Source: Yoonia maricola
Lineage (GTDB): Bacteria; Pseudomonadota; Alphaproteobacteria; Rhodobacterales; Rhodobacteraceae
Length of the DNA: 64,000 nucleotides
Assembly (NCBI RefSeq): GCF_002797915.1
Contig: NZ_PGTY01000002.1
Coordinates: 310,001 to 374,000, forward strand
Direction of reading: 5' to 3'
In this document: one piece after another, positions 8,011 through 16,753 of the stretch
Layout of the letters: every line of letters starts with the position of its first letter
How positions within the stretch are numbered: position 1 is the stretch's first letter
Position numbers and translations under genes: made by a program
Notes under the pieces: model-generated
Databases searched by the model: none
The model's input: only the letters and a program-made list of their open reading frames with translations
What the model was told of the DNA's origin: nothing

Positions 8011-8916
8011 ATGATCGGATCAAAGGTGAATGATATTCTTGTGTTTCTGTCCGTCGTCGAAATCGGAAGTTTCGTCGCCGCTGGCAAAACGTTTGGGTTG
8101 TCACGCTCAACAGCGGGGAAAGCGGTTGCACGGCTTGAGGAGGGATATGGCGTCCGACTTTTGAACCGCACAACGCGTGCGCTTGATCTGACGGAGGAGG
8201 GCCGCAGCCTTTATGAGCATGGACAGGCCGTCCGAGCTGCAATCGAGGCTGCTGACGAAAGTGTCGCGGGCGATCCGAAAACACCGCGCGGAACATTGCG
8301 GATCACAGCACCCGACGGTCTTGGCCGCCGCCTTCTGCTTCCGACGGTCTATCGCTATCTTGAGCACTGGCCAGAAACGCAAATCGAGATGAGCCTGTCG
8401 GACCGGGTCGATAACGTTGTTGAAACAGGCTTTGATTTGTCGGTCCGAATTGCTGTGAACTCGCCCGAACAGGGTTTCGTTGTCCGGACGCTTTTGCGCA
8501 GTGAAACAGTGCTTTGTGCCGCCCCGTCCTATTTTGAGGCGCGCGATAGGCCCTTGAACGCGGAACAATTGAGCCGTCATGACCTTTTGATGTTTGCCAG
8601 CGGGCACGAGCGGCAAAGCTGGGTGCTGGAGGAGGACGGGACTTCGTTTCGTGCCCAAGGCCGCGTACGCCTGAGATGCGACAGTGGCGAGGCCCTGCGC
8701 GATGCGGCCTTGGCCGGGCGCGGCATCGCGTTGCTGACCCGGATCATGGTGGGCGACGACATTGCGGAAGGCCGACTGGAACATGTTCTGCCGCATGTGG
8801 CGTTTGGTACGGTTCCTATCGTTGCCCTATATCCGCATAGACGCCTTCTGGACGCGCGGGTCCGCCGCTTCATTGACATGCTGAGCGAAGACCTCGGACA
8901 ACGCCGCGCTGATTAG
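8011..8916 (+). CDS. LysR family transcriptional regulator
   Basis: The N-terminal winged helix-turn-helix is clear: FLSVVEIGSFVAAGKTFGLSRSTAGKAVARLEEGYGV-type sequence followed by RLLNRTTRALDLTEEG. It is followed by a LysR substrate-binding domain (TLRITAPDGLGRRLLLPTV onward), similar in plan to the CrgA/YafC subgroup. From ATG 8011 the protein has 301 residues. ATG 7990 is in frame, but it directly abuts the palindrome and precedes the likely -10 (7995-8000), so 8011 is preferred. It is divergent from the RidA-like gene. The 3' end overlaps the convergent TetR gene by four bases. Confidence 0.9.
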   Translation: MIGSKVNDILVFLSVVEIGSFVAAGKTFGLSRSTAGKAVARLEEGYGVRLLNRTTRALDLTEEGRSLYEHGQAVRAAIEAADESVAGDPKTPRGTLRITAPDGLGRRLLLPTVYRYLEHWPETQIEMSLSDRVDNVVETGFDLSVRIAVNSPEQGFVVRTLLRSETVLCAAPSYFEARDRPLNAEQLSRHDLLMFASGHERQSWVLEEDGTSFRAQGRVRLRCDSGEALRDAALAGRGIALLTRIMVGDDIAEGRLEHVLPHVAFGTVPIVALYPHRRLLDARVRRFIDMLSEDLGQRRAD

Positions 8917-9560
8917 GCGTTTTTGGGGGTCGCCATCCCGCGATCCGCATCGACTGCACCAAACCGCAATCCGTTTATCAGGAGATCCACCATGCGTCGA
9001 ATATGGGCTGCGCTATCCTCGCCAGATGCAACCGAAAGGTTTCCGATTGCCCGCAAAAGGTCGTAGGGGTCTGTGCTGTCGTTGATGTCTCCGGCTTTTG
9101 CGGCCCGATCCAGCAACGCGGCGAGGGCAGGTTCGAAGTTTTCCCGAAAGTAATCCGGCAGTGTCGCGAAGGCGGGATCGCCAGAATGCAGCGCTGATGC
9201 GAGTCCCTTTTTGGTCGCGATGAACTGCGTATAGCGATGCAGCCACAAAGACAAAGCTTCGCACGGGGGATGCGCGTCTGAAAGCTCTGCCGCTTCGGCC
9301 ACACAGGCGTCCACCTCTCGACGAAAGACCCCGGCGACCAGATCGGCGCGTGTTGGAAAGTTCCGGTATACGGTGCCGATTCCCACCCCGGCGGCCTCGG
9401 CGACCTCCCGCACTGGAGCATCCACACCGGATGTCGCAAATACTTTCTTGGCGGTTTCCAAAAGAGTATCCGTGCTGCGCTGTGCATCAGCCCGCACCTT
9501 TTTTCCCTTGGTGGCCAGCGGCTTGGCTGCTTCGGTTGTGGCTGTCTTTTCCTGGCTCAC
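8913..9560 (-). CDS. TetR/AcrR family transcriptional regulator
   Basis: About 215 residues. The N-terminal DNA-binding domain is plain: LLETAKKVFATSGVDAPVREVAEAAGVGIGTVYRNFPTRADLV in plan, with helix-turn-helix VREVAEAAGVGIGTVYRNF. The C-terminal ligand domain includes DLLRAIGNLSVASGED, typical of regulators of this group. GTG 9560 is preferred over TTG 9572 because GGAG lies just ahead of it. The gene is divergent from two hydrolase genes; two palindromes sharing ACGGAAC/GTTCCGT lie between them, so it very likely represses both itself and the hydrolases in response to an unknown ligand. Confidence 0.9.
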   Translation of the reverse strand: MSQEKTATTEAAKPLATKGKKVRADAQRSTDTLLETAKKVFATSGVDAPVREVAEAAGVGIGTVYRNFPTRADLVAGVFRREVDACVAEAAELSDAHPPCEALSLWLHRYTQFIATKKGLASALHSGDPAFATLPDYFRENFEPALAALLDRAAKAGDINDSTDPYDLLRAIGNLSVASGEDSAAHIRRMVDLLINGLRFGAVDADRGMATPKNA

Positions 9561-9578
9561 ACGACTCTCCAATCACAA

Positions 9579-9601
9579 GAAACGGAACGATCGTCCGTTT
9601 C
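9579..9601. promoter_or_regulatory. TetR operator 1
   Basis: Arms GAAACGGA and TCCGTTTC flank a 7-base centre containing CGATCG. It lies directly upstream of the TetR gene and shares the ACGGAAC core with the second palindrome. Confidence 0.75.
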
Positions 9602-9609
9602 ATATTGAC

Positions 9610-9630
9610 ATACGGAACGCTGTTCCGTAT
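9610..9630. promoter_or_regulatory. TetR operator 2 with adjacent half site
   Basis: ATACGGAAC and GTTCCGTAT are perfect 9-base arms around GCT. A further half site, AGCGTTCCGTTT, follows at 9644-9655 toward the hydrolase genes. Repetition of the same core in a divergent promoter identifies the regulator's binding sequence. Confidence 0.8.
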
Positions 9631-9710
9631 ATGAATTCGGATCAGCGTTCCGTTTAATAACTCAACGCTGCGCTTATGACCAGAATTTTCAATGGAAAGG
9701 ATAGAAGATC

Positions 9711-10667
9711 ATGTCTGTATCAGTTCAAACGACACCCGCCATCATCACGTTCGGTCCAATCGCCTTGCCCGCCCCTGACCGGGGACAGGACCTCCATCTT
9801 CGTGTTTCAGCTCCGGCAGTTGGCGACGATTTGCCCGTTATTCTGATGGCGCATGGATTTGCAAAATCCCTGCGCGACTATGCTCCGCTGGTGGATTTCT
9901 GGACGGCACACGGCTTTGCGGTGATCCAGCCGACATTTCTCGACTCTGCCACGCTCGACCTTGCCCCCACTGATCCAAGAACGCCTGACATATGGAAGCA
10001 TCGCGTCGCGGATATGAAACGTATTCTCGACGATCTGGATCAGATCGAAGACGTCGTTCCACAACTCAAGGGGCGGCTCGACCGGACCCGGATCGCCGCC
10101 GTTGGCCATTCCTACGGCGGGCAGACCGTCGGGATGCTGCTTGGCGCGCGTGTTATCGGTTCTGATGGCACTATCAGCGAGGACATGTCGGATCCACGGA
10201 TCAAGGCCGGAGTATTGCTTTCGACAACCGGTCTAGGCGGTGAGTTCCTGACACCGTTCGCAGCAGAACATTTCTCATTTATGACGCCCAGCTTCGCGGA
10301 ATTAACCACGCCAGCGCTGGTCGTCGCAGGGGATAAGGACGACTCGCCGCTCAGCACACGCGGGCCGGATTGGTTTACGGATGTCTACAAACTCAGCCCC
10401 GGTGCCACGGCTTTGGTCACATTGTTTGGTGGCGAACATCTGTTGGGCGGGATCACCGGTTACGGTGTGACCGACACGACCGACGAAAGCCCGGCGCGCG
10501 TCTCCGCCGTCCAGGAACTGAGCACAGCCTATCTGCGCACAGCGTTATATGATGACGACACTGCCTGGCTTGAGGCCACGAAAGCCGTCGCCGACAGCCC
10601 TGATCCGCAAGGCCGTATCGAGGAAAAGTCGGCAATCACGACGCCCGAGGTAGCGGAGGCGCTCTAG
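9711..10667 (+). CDS. alpha/beta hydrolase, chlorophyllase/dienelactone-hydrolase-like (copy 1)
   Basis: 318 residues without signal peptide. The hydrolase core shows DLPVILMAHGFAKS (oxyanion region, about 40-53), the nucleophile elbow IAAVGHSYGGQTVGML (about 127-142), an acid-bearing strand ALVVAGDKDDSP (about 203-214) and a likely catalytic His in FGGEHLLGG (about 245-253). The product of the next gene is a clear paralogue with the same motif spacing, so this is a tandem duplication. ATG 9711 follows AAAGGATAG. Both are probably under the upstream TetR regulator. The substrate is unknown; an ester or lactone is likely. The name chlorophyllase-like describes the fold only. Confidence 0.85.
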   Translation: MSVSVQTTPAIITFGPIALPAPDRGQDLHLRVSAPAVGDDLPVILMAHGFAKSLRDYAPLVDFWTAHGFAVIQPTFLDSATLDLAPTDPRTPDIWKHRVADMKRILDDLDQIEDVVPQLKGRLDRTRIAAVGHSYGGQTVGMLLGARVIGSDGTISEDMSDPRIKAGVLLSTTGLGGEFLTPFAAEHFSFMTPSFAELTTPALVVAGDKDDSPLSTRGPDWFTDVYKLSPGATALVTLFGGEHLLGGITGYGVTDTTDESPARVSAVQELSTAYLRTALYDDDTAWLEATKAVADSPDPQGRIEEKSAITTPEVAEAL

Positions 10668-10722
10668 TGCCGTCAAGCCTCGCCCAATGCAAACCCACAG
10701 TACACAAAAGGAAAATGGAGCC

Positions 10723-11691
10723 ATGAACAACCTCATCACCGATGCCCGCCACATCCCCATCAATGAAGCAACCCAGACCATTTCTATCAGCCCGGTAGTT
10801 TTGCAGGCCCCCGATCGTGGCGTGCCACTGGAAATACGCATCACGGCCCCTGTAGCGGGTCGCGATCTGCCGATCATCCTGCTGTCGCACGGGCATGGCC
10901 CGTCCCTCTATATCCCGTCAAAGGACGGTTATGGCCCGTTGGCGAACTTCTATGCCGCACATGGGTTTGTCGTGATCCAACCGACCCATGTGAATTCAAA
11001 GGTCGCCGGATTGGCCTCTAACGCGCCGGATGGCCCCTTGTTTTGGCGCTCGCGTGTTCAGGACATGTCGATGATACTGGATCACCTTGACGATATCGAG
11101 GCATCGGTGCCGAGCATCGCCGGGCGCCTTGATCACAGCAAAACCGCTGCGGTCGGGCATTCCCTTGGCGGGCAGACCGTCGGCATGTTGCTTGGCGCAC
11201 GTTTGACCGATCCAAAAGACCCCGCTGCGGTGGACGTCAACATGATCGACCCGCGTATCAAGGTGGGTGTCCTTCTCGCCGCGCCGGGAAACGGTGGCGA
11301 CAGCCTCAGCGAGAATGCAAAGGAAAACTATTCGGCGCTGAACCCGGATTTCTCTCATATGACCACAAAAACACTGGTGGTCGCAGGTGACGCCGACTTG
11401 GCCGCGCATCTCACTACGCGCGGCGCGGATTGGTACAAAGACCCTTTTCGCGAAGGTCCGGGTGCGGATGCAATGTTGACCCTGATTGGCGGCAAGCACG
11501 GGCTTGGGGGCGTCTCCGGCTATGACGCCAAAGAGACCAGTGACGAGGACCCGGATCGTCTGGCTGTGGTCCAGCGCATGACATGGGCTTATTTGCGTTC
11601 GGCGTTTGACGAAGAGGATCAAGCCTGGTCGGACGCCTGTCGCGCACTGAAGAGCCGCGCCAGCATCCACGGCTATGTCGATTTGAAGTAA
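10723..11691 (+). CDS. alpha/beta hydrolase, paralogue of the preceding gene (copy 2)
   Basis: From ATG 10723 (after AAAGGAAAATGGAGCC) the protein has 322 residues; the frame is open from 10687. Motifs parallel copy 1: DLPIILLSHGHGPS, AAVGHSLGGQTVGMLLGAR (nucleophile Ser), LVVAGDADLAAH and GGKHGLGGVSGY with the probable catalytic His. Shared strings such as the GGQTVGMLLGAR block and STAYLR/MTWAYLRSA near the C-terminus show common origin. It starts 55 bases after copy 1 and is probably cotranscribed. Confidence 0.85.
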   Translation: MNNLITDARHIPINEATQTISISPVVLQAPDRGVPLEIRITAPVAGRDLPIILLSHGHGPSLYIPSKDGYGPLANFYAAHGFVVIQPTHVNSKVAGLASNAPDGPLFWRSRVQDMSMILDHLDDIEASVPSIAGRLDHSKTAAVGHSLGGQTVGMLLGARLTDPKDPAAVDVNMIDPRIKVGVLLAAPGNGGDSLSENAKENYSALNPDFSHMTTKTLVVAGDADLAAHLTTRGADWYKDPFREGPGADAMLTLIGGKHGLGGVSGYDAKETSDEDPDRLAVVQRMTWAYLRSAFDEEDQAWSDACRALKSRASIHGYVDLK

Positions 11692-11753
11692 CGCAGACAT
11701 TCAGGTGAGCTTTGGGTCCGGTGCTGGAGCAGTGCAATCGTCTCAGCGTCGCT

Positions 11754-11858
11754 TGTGGGACGTGACGATTCTGAACGTAAGACCATTAAGCAAACCTCCG
11801 GCAACTCCGCGAAGCGGACATTGGCTGCGATGCAGCATTTTGGAGATATGGACTCAAA
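11754..11858 (+). repeat. dispersed intergenic repeat, copy C
   Basis: Within the 194-base space after the second hydrolase, 11814-11858 (starting GCGGACATTGGCTGCGATGC) aligns without gaps to 26026-26070 with 36 of 45 bases identical. The left part begins TGTGGGACG like the copies at 6659 and 24870. No coding frame is convincing here. Confidence 0.55.
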
Positions 11859-11885
11859 CCCGACATTTGCTGATGCAGAACCCGT

Positions 11886-13169
11886 CTATTCACTCAACAG
11901 TATCCGCCCCAACGCCCCTGCCATCACCTGTGCGCTGTCGATCATGTCATCGACCCCCACATATTCATCCGGCTTATGCGCCAGTTCCAATATACCCGGA
12001 CCGTAGGCGATGCAGTTCTTGAGTTTCCCGATCCGGTCGATGTGCTTTTGGTCATAGGTGCCGGGGGAGGCGACAAACTCTGCCGGTTTTCCCAATACCT
12101 TTTCGATTTCTGCCGCCACAGTTTGCACCACGGGGGCCTCGCGGTCAGTCATCGAAGGCAGCACCACATTGATTTCGCGTAGGTCGTAATCAAAGCGGTC
12201 CCGATTGGCTTTCAGCCCCTCAAGCAGCGCTTTCACTTCACCGCGCACATCGTCTACGTTTTCCTCAGCGAGGAACCTGCGATCAATCACGATCCGGCAG
12301 CTATCTGGTACGCAATGCGCAGGCAGGCCGGTATAATCGTCCGGCTGTTCAGGTTGTCCGCCATGGATCGAATTGATGTTCATGGTCGAGGATCGCGCGC
12401 CTTCCGGCACCACCGGCATATCGGTCGTGCGGGCGGCCATGGCGGGGTAGAGTTTGTCTTCAAATTCGGTCAGTACGGCCCCCATGTGCCGGACCGCGCA
12501 ATCGCCAAGGAATGGCATGGAGCCATGGGCGATTTCGCCGAAGGTTTCGATTTCCGCCCACCAGCCCCCGCGATGGCCAAGACAGACGCGGTCTTTGTTC
12601 AGCGGTTCAGGGATGATTACGTGCTGGACGCGTTTGGGGTCGAAGTACCCTTGCTCGGCAAGGTAGGCGACGCCACCGTAACCGCCGGATTCTTCGTCTG
12701 CGGTGCCAGAGATTTCGATAGCCCCGGCATAGTCAGGATGCGCCGCGATAAAAGCTTCACAGGCGACAATGGATGCCGCCAGCCCGCCCTTCATATCGCA
12801 GGCCCCCCGCCCATAGATTTTCCCGTCATTCAGCTCTCCGCCAAAAGGGTCTTTGGTCCATCCGCTGCCGACCTCAACCACATCGGTATGGCTGTTGAAA
12901 TGCACGCAATCACCATGCCGCGCCCCTTCGCGTCGCGCGACGATATTCCAACGGGGGTACTTTTCGCTGTCGCCCGGCGTGCCATGCGCGCGGATCAGTT
13001 CGGTCACAAACCCCGCCCCCTGCAAACGTCGATCCAGATACTCGCAAATTTCGCGATAGCAATCACCCGGCGGGTTCAGCGTAGGAATGCGGATCAGGTC
13101 TTGGGTCAGGGCGATTAAGTCATCGCGCCTGCTTGTGATCTGTTCCGTTAACAGTTGCTGGTCGTCCAT
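11886..13169 (-). CDS. M20 family metallopeptidase (ArgE/DapE-type deacylase)
   Basis: A zinc-dependent amidohydrolase of about 427 residues. Metal-site motifs are present: FNSHTDVVEVG (His ligand), GRGACDMKGGLAAS (bridging Asp), TADEESGGYGG (catalytic Glu pair) and a C-terminal ELAHKPDEYV (His ligand). The dimerisation domain with GEIAHGSMPFLG is also recognisable. This is the acetylornithine deacetylase/succinyl-diaminopimelate desuccinylase clan, but neighbouring genes do not belong to arginine or lysine synthesis, so the substrate is open. ATG 13169 is preferred to the in-frame TTG 13187. It lies downstream of, and on the same strand as, the glycosyltransferase. Confidence 0.9.
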   Translation of the reverse strand: MDDQQLLTEQITSRRDDLIALTQDLIRIPTLNPPGDCYREICEYLDRRLQGAGFVTELIRAHGTPGDSEKYPRWNIVARREGARHGDCVHFNSHTDVVEVGSGWTKDPFGGELNDGKIYGRGACDMKGGLAASIVACEAFIAAHPDYAGAIEISGTADEESGGYGGVAYLAEQGYFDPKRVQHVIIPEPLNKDRVCLGHRGGWWAEIETFGEIAHGSMPFLGDCAVRHMGAVLTEFEDKLYPAMAARTTDMPVVPEGARSSTMNINSIHGGQPEQPDDYTGLPAHCVPDSCRIVIDRRFLAEENVDDVRGEVKALLEGLKANRDRFDYDLREINVVLPSMTDREAPVVQTVAAEIEKVLGKPAEFVASPGTYDQKHIDRIGKLKNCIAYGPGILELAHKPDEYVGVDDMIDSAQVMAGALGRILLSE

Positions 13170-13193
13170 GGGTCGACTATCGACCAAGGGGCC

Positions 13194-14360
13194 TTAGTCT
13201 GCAATGGGCGCGTCGGGCCGGATCGGTTGTTGTAGCATGGAAGACAGGAAACCGGTGGTGATGACCTGCACCCCAAGCGAGGCACAGACCACCGACAGGG
13301 CTGCTGGGCGCACAATGTCGCTGGCCACCATATCGCCGAACCCTGTTGCGCCCCAGCTAAAGACACCTGCCAAAACTGCAATCAGCGCGGTCAACAACAA
13401 AAGCGCGCCGATAATGCAGGCATTATCAACCGAAATGCGGCTCTGGAACCGTTCATATCTGGGCGAGAGCGGCAGCAGATTGAACCTGACGGCGAATATG
13501 CGGGTGAGCAGGTGGAAACAGACCATCTGAAACCCTGTCAAAATCAACGCACTGGCCAGTATCATGGTCGCCAGATCAAAGCTGATGCCACCAATCGTGA
13601 CGGGTCCAAACATCAATGCGGTAAAGCTGATCAAACCGGCCCCGAAAAGTACCAGTCCGGGGTAATAGAATAACCAGTAGGGCGCGAAAGTCAGTAGCAG
13701 TTTCAGGTGCAACCAGCCATCGCGCCAGCTGCGCAGATGCGGCGCGCGCGTCCGCCCGTCCGGTTTCAGCGTTGTTGGCACCTCCCGGATGTCGAGGCCG
13801 AAGAGCGTGGCGCGGATGACCATTTCCGACGCGAATTCCATGCCAGGGGTGTTCAGATGCAGCCCAAGGATCGCCTCGCGGGAAAATCCGCGCAGGCCGC
13901 AATGAAAATCGCCGACAGGGGTGCGGTAAAACACGCGCCCCACGGTTGAGAGCACAGGGTTACCCAAATAGCGGTGCAGAGGGGGCATTGCGTTCTTTGC
14001 AATCCCACCTTTAAAGCGATTGCCCATTACAAGGTCTGCCCCGTCACGCAATTGTTCTATAAAGGGATCAAGGTTGGAAAAGTCGTAAGAATCGTCACTG
14101 TCACCCATGATCACAAAGCGGCCTTTGGCATTTGCGATGCCGGCACCCAGTGCAGCACCATAACCTTTGACAGGCACGTCAACGACGCGCGCTCCCAGAC
14201 CCTTTGCAATGTCCTGACTGCCATCGGTAGAGCCGTTATCCGCGATCAGTACCTCGCCTGCGACGCCCGATCGTTTGAGATAATCAAGGGCCTTGACGAT
14301 GCAGGTCTCAAGCGTTTCAGCCTCGTCCAGGCAAGGCATCAGGATTGTCAGTTCAGTCAT
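13194..14360 (-). CDS. glycosyltransferase family 2 with C-terminal membrane segments (polyisoprenyl-phosphate type)
   Basis: 388 residues. The N-terminal GT2 domain carries LTILMPCLDEAETLETC (about 4-20), LIADNGSTDGSQDIA (about 38-52), the metal-binding IMGDSDDSYDF (about 84-94), MGNRFKGGI and DFHCGLRGFSREA (about 152-164). After about residue 215 come several hydrophobic helices, including YWLFYYPGLVLFGAGLISF. This is the DPM1/GtrB-like plan, in which a sugar is put on undecaprenyl phosphate at the cytoplasmic face. It is divergent from a membrane GT-C-like gene and a GtrA gene, which would use and flip that lipid-linked sugar (inference). Confidence 0.88.
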   Translation of the reverse strand: MTELTILMPCLDEAETLETCIVKALDYLKRSGVAGEVLIADNGSTDGSQDIAKGLGARVVDVPVKGYGAALGAGIANAKGRFVIMGDSDDSYDFSNLDPFIEQLRDGADLVMGNRFKGGIAKNAMPPLHRYLGNPVLSTVGRVFYRTPVGDFHCGLRGFSREAILGLHLNTPGMEFASEMVIRATLFGLDIREVPTTLKPDGRTRAPHLRSWRDGWLHLKLLLTFAPYWLFYYPGLVLFGAGLISFTALMFGPVTIGGISFDLATMILASALILTGFQMVCFHLLTRIFAVRFNLLPLSPRYERFQSRISVDNACIIGALLLLTALIAVLAGVFSWGATGFGDMVASDIVRPAALSVVCASLGVQVITTGFLSSMLQQPIRPDAPIAD

Positions 14361-14570
14361 TTACATTCGCTTTGGTCGTTAGAGTGGTCTTGGGTACAGC
14401 TACTTGCCAAATAGGGCGCAATTCGGGCTGTGCTGCGATGCACCCTTGGCACAGCGCGACCTTTGTGCAACAGCCTTTTGTGTTAAAATGATGCCCTATT
14501 TCAAACATTGTTGCCGACTATGCACGGATGTTAAGCGCTTCACTGAACGATTTAGAGATTATCACACTTC

Positions 14571-16361
14571 ATGACCCAGACCCCCGGATTACGTCTTTCG
14601 CTTGCGCACGGCCTTCGGGGAGTGGTCTGGCTGTCCATGCTTATTATCATTGTGAAGGCTGGTGTTGACGGGATGAAGCTTGGCCAAGGTTTCGCCAGTT
14701 TTGGCAATGACGATGTCATGCGCATGCTGTCGGTGCGCGATTGGGTTGCAGGGCAAGGCTGGTATGACGTTGCGCAGTATCGCTTGTTGCCGCCAGAAGG
14801 TGTGCCGCTGCATTGGTCACGCTATATTGATGTTGGCATTGCGGCGCTGATTGTTCCGTTTTCGTTAATCTTCCCAATGGACGTGGCCGAGATGGTGGCC
14901 GCTACGCTTTGGCCGACTTTGATCATGATCATTCATGTGCTTGCAGTTGCTTTTGGGACGCAACGTGTTTTCGGGCGTGTTCCGGCCTGTTTTGCGGTGT
15001 TGTGCGTGACGCTCTGGCCTTTAACCGCTGATTTGCATTCCAGGGCAGGCCAGCTTGATCATCATAATGTTCAACTCTTGATGATGGTGTTTCTGGCCTT
15101 CGCTGCGATCTGGCCGAGTCGGCCGGTTGGGGCGGGCGTTGTCGGTGGCATCGCGGCGGCGTTTTCTTTGGCTGTAGGGTTGGAAGCCCTACCTTTCATT
15201 GTGGGCGGTGGGTTGGCAATCTTTATGCGTGCTATATTTTTGCCATCACTCCAGACACGTATCTTGCTGTTCACTTTTTGTACGACTCTGTGCTTTGGGA
15301 GTATCCTCCTGTGGACCGGTCAAACGTTGCCGGCAATGTGGATGCAACAGGCCTGCGACCGATTGGGTGTTCAGACACTGTCATTGGTTGCTATTGCGGT
15401 GGTCGCGACTGTTTTGCCCACCTTGGCCCATCGTCGGTTAAAAGATGCATGGATGCAGATGGGTGCAGCTGTTGTGCTGACCTGCATTGGCGTTGTGGTT
15501 GCATGGCCTGTACTTTCGGGATGCTTGGCTGGACCATATGGTGCCTTGCCGGAGATCATTCAGGAGGCAATCAGAAACGATATCACCGAGGCAAAACCGG
15601 TGTTTGTCTACGCACAATCGCACCTGACGTTGACGCTGGTCTTCATGCTGCCCGTTATCGTGTCTTTTTTGGCCGGTAGCATCCTTTGGCTCTCATCATG
15701 CATATCCCCGAGACCACAAGATGATCAAAATCACGCGCTTGGTATCCTTCTTATTTTTTGTACGGTCGGCATACTGATGGTGTTTGTGCAGATGCGTACC
15801 GTTATCATCCTGGCTTCTGTTGTCCCGGTGATTGGCGGTGTCGTTGTATGGCGTTTGCTGAATAGCTACTTTGAGAAGCGCGACTTGACGCAAGGATTGT
15901 TGGCGATTGCTGTGGCTGCAATGATTGTTACGCCTGTGCAGGCGCTGAGCCCGCTTGGCCCACTTCTTGTTCAAGATACATCAGAGACCAGGGTGTCGCG
16001 TATAAATTGCCTTGAGCAGGCGTCTTTGACCGCCTTGAATGACGTACCACCCGGTGTGATCCTGACCCATTTGAATTTTGGTCCCGGATTGATTTGGGCA
16101 ACCCATCACGACGGTCTATCGGCGCCCTATCACCGCAGTGCTGCCGCGATGTCCAACGGGATTTTACCGTTCCGTATGGAGAGTGCGGAAATGGCGGACT
16201 ATGTTCGCGCAACCCCAGCCACACATCTTTTGATCTGCCGCGGCTACAACTATGAGGGTGACTTTGCAGACACCCTTGCCAATGGCGGCAGCGCGGATTG
16301 GCTACGTCCTGTTCCCCTTGATGACGACATCCAGATTCTGTTTGAAGTTCTGCGTGAATGA
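14571..16361 (+). CDS. polytopic membrane glycosyltransferase, GT-C/STT3-like
   Basis: 596 residues with a dozen or so hydrophobic helices. The first extracytoplasmic loop has FGNDDVMRMLSVRDWVAGQG (about 44-63), the DD/DE-type acidic motif of GT-C enzymes, then HWSR. A second loop has RAGQLDHHNVQ (about 158-168), resembling the DHH-type motif of oligosaccharyltransferases. The C-terminal third is a soluble periplasmic part. It probably transfers a sugar from a polyprenyl phosphate donor to a surface acceptor. It overlaps the GtrA gene by four bases (ATGA). The acceptor is unknown; lipopolysaccharide, capsule or protein are possible. Confidence 0.75.
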   Translation: MTQTPGLRLSLAHGLRGVVWLSMLIIIVKAGVDGMKLGQGFASFGNDDVMRMLSVRDWVAGQGWYDVAQYRLLPPEGVPLHWSRYIDVGIAALIVPFSLIFPMDVAEMVAATLWPTLIMIIHVLAVAFGTQRVFGRVPACFAVLCVTLWPLTADLHSRAGQLDHHNVQLLMMVFLAFAAIWPSRPVGAGVVGGIAAAFSLAVGLEALPFIVGGGLAIFMRAIFLPSLQTRILLFTFCTTLCFGSILLWTGQTLPAMWMQQACDRLGVQTLSLVAIAVVATVLPTLAHRRLKDAWMQMGAAVVLTCIGVVVAWPVLSGCLAGPYGALPEIIQEAIRNDITEAKPVFVYAQSHLTLTLVFMLPVIVSFLAGSILWLSSCISPRPQDDQNHALGILLIFCTVGILMVFVQMRTVIILASVVPVIGGVVVWRLLNSYFEKRDLTQGLLAIAVAAMIVTPVQALSPLGPLLVQDTSETRVSRINCLEQASLTALNDVPPGVILTHLNFGPGLIWATHHDGLSAPYHRSAAAMSNGILPFRMESAEMADYVRATPATHLLICRGYNYEGDFADTLANGGSADWLRPVPLDDDIQILFEVLRE

Positions 16362-16753
16362 GCAAGCTGAACCAACTTTGGGCCTTCGTGCGTTTCCTTG
16401 CTGTCGGGGGTAGTTTCAGTCTTGGCTATGCCCTTGTCACGGCGGCGCTGATCAGTTTTGCGAATGCCCCGCCGCTGCCCACAAGCGTGATCGTCTATCT
16501 GCTGTGTATCCCTGCCGCCTTTCTGGCGCAAAGGAAGTTCGCCTTTCGGGGTCATCAATCAGGCAGGGCGGGTTTTTTGATCTATGGGGTGACGCAATTG
16601 GGCAGTTTGGTCATGGTCTCGACCATCACAAGTCGTTTGGTGACACGGAACTTTATGATCGATACGGGCCTGTTTTTGGTCATCGCAGGCACCGCCGCTG
16701 TTGTTAGCTATCTGATCTGTCGTTACGTGATTTTCAGGCCGCAGTCGGGGTAA
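16358..16753 (+). CDS. GtrA family membrane protein
   Basis: 131 residues with four hydrophobic helices. The opening FVRFLAVGGSFSLGYALV and the basic loop AQRKFAFRGH (about 48-57) between helices two and three are typical of GtrA-like proteins, and YVIFRPQ closes the protein. In phage serotype conversion GtrA is thought to flip bactoprenol-linked glucose. Its overlap with the GT-C-like gene and the divergent GtrB-like GT2 support a three-part surface glycosylation set. Confidence 0.85.
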   Translation: MSKLNQLWAFVRFLAVGGSFSLGYALVTAALISFANAPPLPTSVIVYLLCIPAAFLAQRKFAFRGHQSGRAGFLIYGVTQLGSLVMVSTITSRLVTRNFMIDTGLFLVIAGTAAVVSYLICRYVIFRPQSG

